A DNA stretch of 26,849 nt from Aeriscardovia sp. (GTDB taxonomy: Bacteria; Actinomycetota; Actinomycetes; Actinomycetales; Bifidobacteriaceae): the NCBI GenBank assembly GCA_017538865.1, contig JAFYIA010000011.1, positions 1 to 26,849 on the forward strand, written 5' to 3'. A program made the translations under genes and the position numbers. The notes under the pieces are model-generated. The model saw only the letters and a program-made list of their open reading frames with translations, was not told the DNA's origin and did no database searches. Numbering within the stretch: position 1 is the first letter of the stretch; every line of letters begins with the position of its first letter. Positions 21,076 through 26,849 of the stretch are shown here, piece by piece.

Positions 21076-22605
21076 CTAGTTGTCGGAGAGGTAGAAGGAG
21101 TTGTTCATCTGCATGCTGGCAGAGTAAATGACCTTCTGCAGCAGCTCGTCAGTCTTTTCCTTGATCTGGGCGCAGAGCTTTTCGTTCGCGTCCTCCAGAA
21201 TCTGATGGACTTCCTTGTCGTCCATTCCTGCCCCCTTGAGGCCCTTCTCCTCAATCAAGGCGTCGGTGTGCATGACGTCGTTGTGCCCGATGGCGAGGGT
21301 GTCGAGCTGGTAGTTGCTCAGATCCATCTCCATGGAGCTGAAGTGCGCGTCGGCCATGCAGGCGATGAGCCTGTCCTGCCAGTAGAGGTAGTTGGTGTCG
21401 ACCTTGGCCCTAGCGCCTTCGATGTAGTCTACGCTCTTGTCGATGTTGGTATAGATCGGCAGGAGGGTGGCGTAGGGAATGGAGCCGTAGGCGACCCACT
21501 GGATGGCCCTATAGCTTTCGCCGGCATAGGGCCTTATCTGCAGCACGGACAGCTCGCTCGTGCGGTTGATTCCAATCGGCCTGTAGAGCTTGCGGGAGGT
21601 CTTGTCCCCCTTGGGCCCGTAGGGATCGTAGATGGTGGACTGGTAATGCCCGGCCATGCAGTAGTGCACGTCCTCTATGGAAATCTTCCTCTCGGGGCTC
21701 CTGGACCAGGGGATGTCGTCAGACTCGGGGGTGTGGAGCGCCTGGGGATTGTCCCAATCCTCATCGTAGGGGTTGAGGTACCTCTGCATGAACCAGGCCC
21801 TGGGGGTGTTGTAGACGTGGTCGAGGTCGGAGCGGGATCCGAACACGTCCCTGGGGTTGAAGTGGTCCTGGTCGCCGTCGATGTTGGTGTTGAGGTGGTT
21901 GTCGCGGATGAACTCGCGCAGATCCTCGGAGCACATGTAGTTCTTCTTGTCGCCCATGGCGTCGATGAGGTCGAGCTCGTCAATCCCGAGCTGGTTGGGC
22001 ATGGTCACGTAGCAGTCGTCGGGGACCCTCTTGGCGATCCAGTGGTGGCCGCCCACAGTCTCGAGCCACCATATTTCATCCCCATCGCAGAACCCTATGG
22101 CGTTGGGCTCATAGGTGCCATACTTCTCCAAAAGCGAGCCCAGCCTGAGCGCGCCCTCGCGGGCGGTCTTCACATAGGGCAGGACTATGGTGACGAGGTC
22201 TTCTTCTCCGATGCCCCCGGGGACTTCGGGAACGTATCCGGCTTCTCCGGGCTTGCCCTTGGCGGGCTGGAGGGCGATGTAGGGATCGGCCCCAAGCACC
22301 CTGGAGTTGGTGGTAATGGTTTCAGTGGCGGTCATGGCCACATTGGCCGCGTTGATTCCGGCTTCGCCCCACACGCCGTCCTGCCTGACGGAGTCTGGCA
22401 CGCAGGTGTAGCGGATGGGGTCATCGGGGAGCTCGAGCTCGACGTGGCTGCATACGGACTTGTAGTGCCTGGGCTGGTCTTCAGGCTGCACGACGACAAA
22501 CTTCTTGACGTTGAACATCCCGTTGGGGGTGTCCTCGTTCCTGGCCATAATCGTGGAACCGTCGTAGCTGGCGTTTTTACCTACGAGGAGTGTAGTGCAT
22601 GGCAT
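21076..22605 (-). CDS. pepD: C69 family dipeptidase
   Basis: 509 aa. An Ntn-hydrolase that cleaves dipeptides, probably in the cytoplasm. The N-terminus MPCTTLLVGKNASYDGSTIM followed by ARNEDTPNG is diagnostic: the cysteine is the nucleophile (usually exposed by removing the residues before it) and ARNED is the family's substrate loop. DGVWGEAGINAANVAMTATE and the EIWWLETVGGHHWIAKRVPD block are also typical of PepD. ATG 22605 is chosen because it puts the Cys at position 3 and follows AGAGGAC; the longer frame to 22632 would bury it. The TAG stop is backed by TAA two codons later and a strong terminator. It is a monocistronic unit. Confidence 0.93.
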   Translation of the reverse strand: MPCTTLLVGKNASYDGSTIMARNEDTPNGMFNVKKFVVVQPEDQPRHYKSVCSHVELELPDDPIRYTCVPDSVRQDGVWGEAGINAANVAMTATETITTNSRVLGADPYIALQPAKGKPGEAGYVPEVPGGIGEEDLVTIVLPYVKTAREGALRLGSLLEKYGTYEPNAIGFCDGDEIWWLETVGGHHWIAKRVPDDCYVTMPNQLGIDELDLIDAMGDKKNYMCSEDLREFIRDNHLNTNIDGDQDHFNPRDVFGSRSDLDHVYNTPRAWFMQRYLNPYDEDWDNPQALHTPESDDIPWSRSPERKISIEDVHYCMAGHYQSTIYDPYGPKGDKTSRKLYRPIGINRTSELSVLQIRPYAGESYRAIQWVAYGSIPYATLLPIYTNIDKSVDYIEGARAKVDTNYLYWQDRLIACMADAHFSSMEMDLSNYQLDTLAIGHNDVMHTDALIEEKGLKGAGMDDKEVHQILEDANEKLCAQIKEKTDELLQKVIYSASMQMNNSFYLSDN

Positions 22606-22667
22606 ATTTTTGTCCTCTTTTCTAGAACTCATAAACCATTATCAGCTCTTTTACAAGAGAATAACAG
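22606..22667 (-). promoter_or_regulatory. Candidate pepD promoter region
   Basis: Between the alsD stop and the pepD start the minus strand holds CTCTTGTAAAAGAG (a 5-bp stem with a short loop) followed by GATAATGG, where GATAAT is a good -10 candidate. TTGTAA within the palindrome is too close to be its -35. The palindrome could be an operator or the end of the alsD transcript. Confidence 0.3.
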
Positions 22668-23387
22668 TTATCTGTGTGTTTTTTCTGCGTAAGCGATTTG
22701 GGAGGAAAGGTCTTCGGGGCAAAGGTCGGCCGAAGCGAAGACGGGGCTCTGCGGAAGGGAGAAAGTGACCCTGGGGCAGAAGGCGATCTCGACTTTCGCC
22801 CCTTCGGGGGAGGCGGAAAGGATGTGCCCCCCGAACGACCTGTCGCGGCTTATAAAGTGCAGGTGGAACCCGGCCACCGAGGGGCCTTCGAAGGCCTTGG
22901 GGGTCCAAAACCCCACCACGTCCCCTTCAGCCCCTTCGAACTGGCACACTTTCTGCTCGTCTACCGCCTCTTTCATGGGGCCCCAGGGCTTCTCGCGCTT
23001 CGAGACGGTGCGAGTCACGACCTTTTTAAACCTACCCTTCACATGCACGGCGCAGGGGTAGTTTTTGCCGGGGAGGGAAGAGAGCACTTTCCCTTCCAAC
23101 TCGTCCCCTTCCTCCAGATCCAAAAAGATCGAGGGGGAAAAGTCGGCCACCGCCGCAAATGGGGACTTTTCGTCCATCCCGGCTTCCCGGGCCTTCCCGT
23201 CGCTCGTCATCTTATAGGCCTTGCCCTCCAGGATGGCCATTTCTCCGTCCAGGCCCTCGAAGGTCCCAAGCCCAAGGTCCCCTTTCTCGAGGAGCTCTCC
23301 TACAGTCATCTTCCCTTCAAAGTCCCCCGCCAAAAGCGCGCTCATGAGGGAGTTTTGGAAGAGCGCGCAGGCAATCAGCCCTTCCAT
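22668..23387 (-). CDS. alsD: Acetolactate decarboxylase
   Basis: 239 aa. Converts alpha-acetolactate to acetoin and CO2. The zinc site is visible near the C-terminus in VAGFHLHFISRDRSFGGHIL (the HxH pair and the later His). The core FQNSLMSALLAGDFEGKMTV, then GDLGLGTFEGLDGEMAILEG is the classic BudA/AlsD N-terminal pattern. ATG 23387 lies two bases beyond the TAG stop of alsS with GGAG-type sequence upstream, so the genes are translationally linked. Together they form the catabolic acetoin branch from pyruvate, which removes acid and spares redox balance during fermentation. Confidence 0.94.
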   Translation of the reverse strand: MEGLIACALFQNSLMSALLAGDFEGKMTVGELLEKGDLGLGTFEGLDGEMAILEGKAYKMTSDGKAREAGMDEKSPFAAVADFSPSIFLDLEEGDELEGKVLSSLPGKNYPCAVHVKGRFKKVVTRTVSKREKPWGPMKEAVDEQKVCQFEGAEGDVVGFWTPKAFEGPSVAGFHLHFISRDRSFGGHILSASPEGAKVEIAFCPRVTFSLPQSPVFASADLCPEDLSSQIAYAEKTHR

Positions 23388-23389
23388 CC

Positions 23390-25006
23390 CTACTCCGCCA
23401 GATCCGCGATGTTGGCGCTGTAGTTCACGGGGACGTCTATTACGACGGGCCTGTCGGCGTCCAAGGACCCCTTTACCAGGTCCTTGAGCTCGGAAGCGCT
23501 GTTTGCCACATACCCCAGGGCTCCGAAGGATTTGGCGAACTCGGGAATGTCTACGGCTCCGAGGTTTACCCCGCTCCTCCTCTGGTACTTCATCTCTTCC
23601 TGGAAGCCCACCATGTCGTAGCTCCCGTCGTCGAAGACCACGTGCACGAAGCGGGCCCCTATGCGCACGGCCGTCTCTAGCTCGCAGGCGGAGAACAGGA
23701 ACCCTCCGTCCCCCGACACCGACACTACGGGCTTCCTCCCGGACACGCTCGCGGCTATCGCCCAGGGAAGAGCTACCCCCAGGGTCTGCTGGCCGTTGGA
23801 GAAGAAGAGGTGGCCGGGAAGGTACGACCTAAAGTGCCTGGCCATATATATGTAGACGCTTCCCACGTCCGATATCACGGTGCCGCTGTCGGGGACGGCC
23901 GCCCTTATGGCCTCCACCGCCGCCACGGGGTCGACCCCTCCGGCTTTCCTGGGGCGCGGCTTTTCTTTGAGCTCGCCTGCGACCTTTTTGGCTTCTGAGA
24001 CGGCGCCCGGGTGCGGCTTGTAGCCGGAAAGCATCGGGGCCAAGGCGAGGAGGCTCTTTTCTATGTCCCCTATGGCCTCGAGGTTGGGGGAGTAATCCTT
24101 GTCTACCTGGCAGGGAAGCTCGTCTATGTGTACGAGGTCCCTGTCCCTTTCTCCCGCATTCCAGAGCTTGGCGTCGTACTCGACCGGGTCGTAGCCTATA
24201 GTGACTACGCAGTCTGAACGCCTTAGCATCTCGTCTCCCGGCTGGTTTCCGAAGATCCCAACCCGGCCCATGTAGAGGGCCTCCAGGTCGTGGCTCACGG
24301 CCCCGGACCCTTGGAAGGTCTCTACCACCGGGATGGGGGCCTCGCGCAGGAGGACGTGCAGGGCTTCGACGGCCCTCTTCGAAGATCCCCTGCGCCCCAC
24401 GAAGAATACCGGGAGCTTGGCGCGCCTGATTTTTTCCGCGGTTTCGTGCAGCGCCTCTTGGGGGGCCTGGGACCTCAGGGGGGGCATCAAAAGGGGCATG
24501 CCGCCCTCGGCCTCCTGGGAGAGGACGTCCTGGCAGAAGACCAGAGACTCCGCCCCTCGGGGGAAGATCAGGGACTGCCTGACGGCGTTGAAGAGGGCCT
24601 CCTGGATCTGGGAGGGGTCTATCACTTTCTCGGCACCCTTGGAGACGGATCTAAGCATCGCAAGGGAGTCGAAGGCCTGGTGGGTATGCTTCATCTGCAT
24701 GTCCCTGGGCACGTCCCCGCACAGCGCTATCACGGGGTCCCCTTCGGTGTTGGCCGTCAAAAGCCCCGTGGCGAGGTTCGACGTTCCCGGGCCGGAGGTC
24801 GCGACCGCCACCCCCGGGGTGCCCGTCATGCGGCCTATGGCCTGGGCCATAAAGGCCGCGTTCTGCTCGTGGCGGCACACTACCGTCTGGATGGGAGAAT
24901 CCGCCAGGGCGTCGAAGAGGGCGTCGATCTTGGCGCCGGGGATGCCGAAGACCCACTTCACTCCGGCCTTTTCAAGGCTCTTTACTACAAGCTCGCTTCC
25001 CTTCAT
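23390..25006 (-). CDS. alsS: Catabolic acetolactate synthase
   Basis: 538 aa. Condenses two pyruvates to acetolactate using thiamine diphosphate. Seen are the N-terminal WVFGIPGAKIDALFDAL with the catalytic Glu in CRHEQNAAFMAQAIGRMTG, the SGPGTSNLATGLLTA block, and the ThDP/Mg motif SGDGGFLFSACELETAVR ending in FDDGSYDMVGFQEEMKYQRR. The latter is characteristic of AlsS rather than biosynthetic IlvB; no separate regulatory subunit is present. ATG 25006 overlaps the PEBP stop (TGATG) and has GGGAGG five bases upstream; the GTG one codon earlier is too close to it. It is the middle gene of the PEBP-alsS-alsD operon. Confidence 0.94.
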   Translation of the reverse strand: MKGSELVVKSLEKAGVKWVFGIPGAKIDALFDALADSPIQTVVCRHEQNAAFMAQAIGRMTGTPGVAVATSGPGTSNLATGLLTANTEGDPVIALCGDVPRDMQMKHTHQAFDSLAMLRSVSKGAEKVIDPSQIQEALFNAVRQSLIFPRGAESLVFCQDVLSQEAEGGMPLLMPPLRSQAPQEALHETAEKIRRAKLPVFFVGRRGSSKRAVEALHVLLREAPIPVVETFQGSGAVSHDLEALYMGRVGIFGNQPGDEMLRRSDCVVTIGYDPVEYDAKLWNAGERDRDLVHIDELPCQVDKDYSPNLEAIGDIEKSLLALAPMLSGYKPHPGAVSEAKKVAGELKEKPRPRKAGGVDPVAAVEAIRAAVPDSGTVISDVGSVYIYMARHFRSYLPGHLFFSNGQQTLGVALPWAIAASVSGRKPVVSVSGDGGFLFSACELETAVRIGARFVHVVFDDGSYDMVGFQEEMKYQRRSGVNLGAVDIPEFAKSFGALGYVANSASELKDLVKGSLDADRPVVIDVPVNYSANIADLAE

Positions 25007-25560
25007 CACGCCCTCCCCTTCAAGAGCGCCGAAGCCTGGGGCACTTCGGGCGTGCAGGAGGCATCTGGAGCGCTTCCTGCTTCGACCAGGCGGCAGAGGA
25101 GGTTTGAAAGCCAGAACCCTTCGGAAAGGTCGAGCTTCTCAGGAGTCGCCCAGACCCTCAGAAGGTAGAAGTGGGCCTTGTCGGGAGGGGTGGGGCCTAT
25201 GTAGAGGGAGGACGCCGGGGAAGAGGCTTCCCCCACGAACCTCGAGGCCAAAGAGTTTCTCCCCTGGCAGGAGCCGGGAGCCAGAGAGGGCATCTTTCTG
25301 CTGAAGTCTTCCGGTATTAAGGCCTCCTTCGCCCCTTCGGCGAGGGGGATGTTGGCCGCGCACCAGTGGATCCAGGCGAAGCCCGCCACGGGAATGGAAT
25401 CGGGGTCTGTGAGGGCAATGTGCAGGTAGCGCGATTGCGGCTCGATCCCTTCGACCTTGAAGGGGAAGGAAACCACGGCGTGCCCGTCTATCTTGTTTTG
25501 TTCGGGGGCGTACTTGGAGAAGGCGTCCGGGATCACTTCAAAATCGGTGAGAATACGCAT
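25006..25560 (-). CDS. PEBP-family (YbhB/YbcL-like) protein
   Basis: 184 aa. Phosphatidylethanolamine-binding-protein fold, bacterial YbhB/YbcL type. The conserved anion pocket is visible: HIALTDPDSIPVAGFAWIHW and CAANIP, then YIGPTPPDKAHFYLLRVWA. Bacterial members are soluble and their ligands mostly unknown; names such as 'Raf kinase inhibitor-like' do not imply function. It lies directly upstream of alsS with overlapping stop/start, so it is probably co-expressed with acetoin synthesis, and only 23 bases after holB, so the promoter may be far upstream. ATG 25560 is the start; its ribosome binding site is weak. Confidence 0.88.
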   Translation of the reverse strand: MRILTDFEVIPDAFSKYAPEQNKIDGHAVVSFPFKVEGIEPQSRYLHIALTDPDSIPVAGFAWIHWCAANIPLAEGAKEALIPEDFSRKMPSLAPGSCQGRNSLASRFVGEASSPASSLYIGPTPPDKAHFYLLRVWATPEKLDLSEGFWLSNLLCRLVEAGSAPDASCTPEVPQASALLKGRA

Positions 25561-25583
25561 ATTCTCAGTATCCGTTTATTTTT

Positions 25584-26384
25584 CTAGAAACGCCACCGGA
25601 GCAGGAAGGCGCAGAAAAGCGACTCGAAGACGAGCTGTGGGGAAACGTTGGAGGAGATTTTGTCGAACGACCCCTTCACCTCTTCGGCGAGGGCCATGAG
25701 CCCCTCCCGGGAAAGCGCGGAAGAGAGGCGGGAAGCTGCGCCCCCGGCGGCCTCTGCTCCGTCTTTTTCCCTGAGCGCGCTGGAGCAGACGAGGAGGAGC
25801 GAGGAGAGGAGGGAGAAGCAGAAGGCCTTTTTGTCTTCCGCATCCTTGGCCAGGGCCCCTTCCTCCATTGCGATCTTTACCGCCCCGGACATGGACTTGG
25901 CCTGAAAGAGGCGGGAGAGGAGATCTTCTGCCAGGGCCGCGCTCTCTCCCTCCCCGCCGAATCCCGGGGAGATGAAGTAGCAGTGTGCCCTTGACTTTAT
26001 TGCCGGAGGGACCCCCAAAAAAGACGGGGCGAACAGGATCCACGAGCTCCTCTTGGCAGGCTCTTCCAGGTCCTTCAAAAGGGCGTCCTGGGCGGCCTCG
26101 GAGAGGGAGGAGACATCCTCCACCACCGCCGCCCTTCGGGGGAGGAAGGCCGGGGCCTTGCGCATCAGTTCCACCGCCTCGCGCACCTGCGCCACGCTGG
26201 GGGCGGGGCTCTCCTCCACAAAGAGGAAGTCGGGGGAATCTAGGGGCGCCTGGCGCCCTTCAAGCAGGGAAAGCAGGCCTTTCGCGCACTCCCTTCTAGA
26301 CTCCTTCCCTCCGCCCGCCACGAGGACGGGACAGGAAAAGTCCGGGAGGGATCCCAGCATCTTTTTCAGCTCCCCAGGCTCCAC
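25584..26384 (-). CDS. holB: DNA polymerase III delta' subunit
   Basis: 266 aa, short for the family (about 330-400). Subunit of the clamp loader that places the sliding clamp on DNA. The recognisable core is PSVAQVREAVELMRKAPAFL, then RRAAVVEDVSSLSEAAQDAL and LKDLEEPAKRSSWILFAPSF, and the IRSRC-like motif as IKSRAHCYF. A clear Walker A motif is absent, as expected for delta'. The C-terminal region is Ala/Leu-rich helical. GTG 26384 overlaps the tmk reading frame by 19 bases; tmk-holB is a very common gene pair, which supports the identity of both. Confidence 0.85.
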   Translation of the reverse strand: MEPGELKKMLGSLPDFSCPVLVAGGGKESRRECAKGLLSLLEGRQAPLDSPDFLFVEESPAPSVAQVREAVELMRKAPAFLPRRAAVVEDVSSLSEAAQDALLKDLEEPAKRSSWILFAPSFLGVPPAIKSRAHCYFISPGFGGEGESAALAEDLLSRLFQAKSMSGAVKIAMEEGALAKDAEDKKAFCFSLLSSLLLVCSSALREKDGAEAAGGAASRLSSALSREGLMALAEEVKGSFDKISSNVSPQLVFESLFCAFLLRWRF

Positions 26385-26455
26385 TTCCTCTTCACTTCCT
26401 CCCTTATCCTGCTCTCGACCTGTCTTTCCGTGCCCGAGGCGTCCACAATCTCGCG
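26366..26455 (-). CDS. tmk: Thymidylate kinase, C-terminal fragment only
   Basis: A reading frame overlapping the holB start reads REIVDASGTERQVESRIREE followed by VKRKWSLGS and TGA (26366). The IVDAS...V...I pattern is the C-terminus of dTMP kinase, and tmk directly precedes holB in very many bacteria. Upstream of about 26455 this frame turns into RRGGR with no family resemblance, and the sequence instead encodes SpoIIIAH in another frame. The body of the gene is missing here, apparently cut at a junction. Confidence 0.6.
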   Translation of the reverse strand, partial: REIVDASGTERQVESRIREEVKRKWSLGS

Positions 26456-26757
26456 CCCTCCCCCGCGGCGGCGGTCTCGAGGAGGTTCAGCGCCTCGTCC
26501 CGCGACTGCTGGCGCGTCAGGCGCGCCGAGGCGAAGTAGGCCGGGGCGGAGGCCTCCGCGGCGCGCTCCTGCTCCGCCACGGTCTCCAGATACTGCTCGT
26601 TTGCGGCGGTCATCGCCTCGTCCTCCGCCCGGACCATGGCGCTGTCAGCCGTGCCCTGCCGGTTGTTGTAGGACCAGTTCAGGTAGACCGCGGCGCAGAC
26701 GAAGAGCAGCACCGCCGCCATCACGATGTTCCGTTTCAGATTCTTCTTCACTTTCAT
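26404..26757 (-). CDS. spoIIIAH: SpoIIIAH-like sporulation protein, N-terminal part (foreign to the rest)
   Basis: MKVKKNLKRNIVMAAVLLFV then CAAVYLNWSYNN is the N-terminal membrane helix of SpoIIIAH from Clostridia (Oscillospiraceae-like), followed by acidic EDEAMTAANEQYLE and the conserved ARLTRQQSRDEALNLLETAA. SpoIIIAH is the forespore-facing partner of the SpoIIQ channel during endospore formation. ATG 26757 follows GGGAGG. The homology stops at about residue 100 of ~200. From roughly 26455 downward the frame reads ARLWTPRARKDRSRAG, the tmk tail in a wrong frame, to a chance stop. GC is visibly higher than in the neighbouring genes. Endospore genes are not expected in an actinobacterium. 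Confidence 0.8.
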   Translation of the reverse strand: MKVKKNLKRNIVMAAVLLFVCAAVYLNWSYNNRQGTADSAMVRAEDEAMTAANEQYLETVAEQERAAEASAPAYFASARLTRQQSRDEALNLLETAAAGEGARLWTPRARKDRSRAG

Positions 26758-26805
26758 ATTGCCTCCCATATTTTCATTGAATTCTCACGGTTTTATGTGG
26801 TGTGG

Positions 26806-26825
26806 GCCGGGGGCTTGCCCCCGGC
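26806..26825. repeat. GC-rich palindrome (REP-like hairpin)
   Basis: GCCGGGGGC and GCCCCCGGC pair perfectly around a TT loop, 49 bases upstream of the spoIIIAH start. Palindromes of this 'GGGGGCTTGCCCCC' form are common intergenic hairpins in high-GC clostridial genomes. No T-run follows on the minus strand in the direction of spoIIIAH. Confidence 0.55.
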
Positions 26826-26849
26826 GCGCCACGCTCATCCGCATTTTTC

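Noticed and set aside
21046..22692. 548-codon open frame on the + strand
   Set aside because: It is the antisense shadow of the C69 dipeptidase, with Val/Gly-rich text and no family features.
23640..23725. Loss of the Mg/ThDP Asn in AlsS (FDDG instead of a WNDG-type sequence)
   Set aside because: An Asp at this position is also found in characterised catabolic acetolactate synthases, so it is not a defect.
26404..26757. Evidence that the organism forms endospores
   Set aside because: The spoIIIAH fragment is truncated at a sequence junction and has a composition unlike the rest, so it says nothing reliable about the host.
1..26849. Genome-wide reassignment of TAG to glutamine, suggested by two in-frame ambers after Gln codons
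   Set aside because: TAG is the natural stop of several intact genes here (TrmH, PRTase-like, methylase tail, pepD, alsS, holB), often with the next gene starting within a few bases.
1..26849. CRISPR array, insertion sequence, rRNA or integrase
   Set aside because: No regularly spaced repeats, transposase or recombinase motifs, or rRNA sequence were seen on either strand.

Overview
The window reads as an actinobacterial chromosome segment of moderately high GC, most likely Bifidobacteriaceae or a near relative. This placement is an inference. It rests on an anchored DUF348/G5 protein with an actinobacterial lysozyme-like end, a Lys-rich single-pass protein of the kind databases label 'colicin transporter' in bifidobacteria, a pyrE-like/TrmH pair, a C69 dipeptidase and frequent GTG/TTG starts. 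The last ~390 bases do not belong to the same genome in any obvious way: they carry the start of the sporulation gene spoIIIAH fused into the tail of tmk, which looks like an assembly or clone chimera.

Layout. 1-156 (-) is the N-terminal part of an AbiEi-type antitoxin running off the left edge, with a near-perfect 16-bp inverted repeat just upstream. 272-4210 (-) is a tightly overlapping housekeeping operon: App1/DUF2183 phosphatase, RmuC, a PRTase-fold protein and a TrmH/SpoU methyltransferase. 4211-12235 is an accessory island. It holds a two-gene restriction-modification-like system on the + strand (an Eco57I-type adenine methylase interrupted at an (AG)8 tract, then a GIY-YIG-like/SF2 helicase protein). 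Facing it on the - strand is a primase plus D5/SF3 helicase replication module, preceded by a GATAGGG-repeat region and an unknown 174-aa protein. No integrase is visible.

12236-17662 holds an ArcD-type antiporter with its own terminator, a large GT-C-like membrane protein, a thioredoxin with a CPPC active site and the DUF348/G5/lysozyme-like protein. 17933-19393 (-) is a single-pass membrane protein interrupted by an in-frame amber codon. tRNA-Lys(CTT), a short and divergent formate-tetrahydrofolate ligase and a C69 dipeptidase follow. 22668-25560 (-) is a PEBP-alsS-alsD operon (pyruvate to acetolactate to acetoin). holB and the tail of tmk complete the native part at about 26450.

The most interesting content is the island. 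The methylase sits out of frame by exactly one dinucleotide repeat unit, so the system looks like an ON/OFF phase-variable defence module next to a plasmid- or satellite-like replicon. The replicon's primase has a leader with two hairpins, the second of which buries its ribosome binding site. Two separate genes in the window (primase/helicase and the 18.2-19.4 kb membrane protein) are split by a single in-frame TAG following a Gln codon, although TAG also serves as an ordinary stop elsewhere here.
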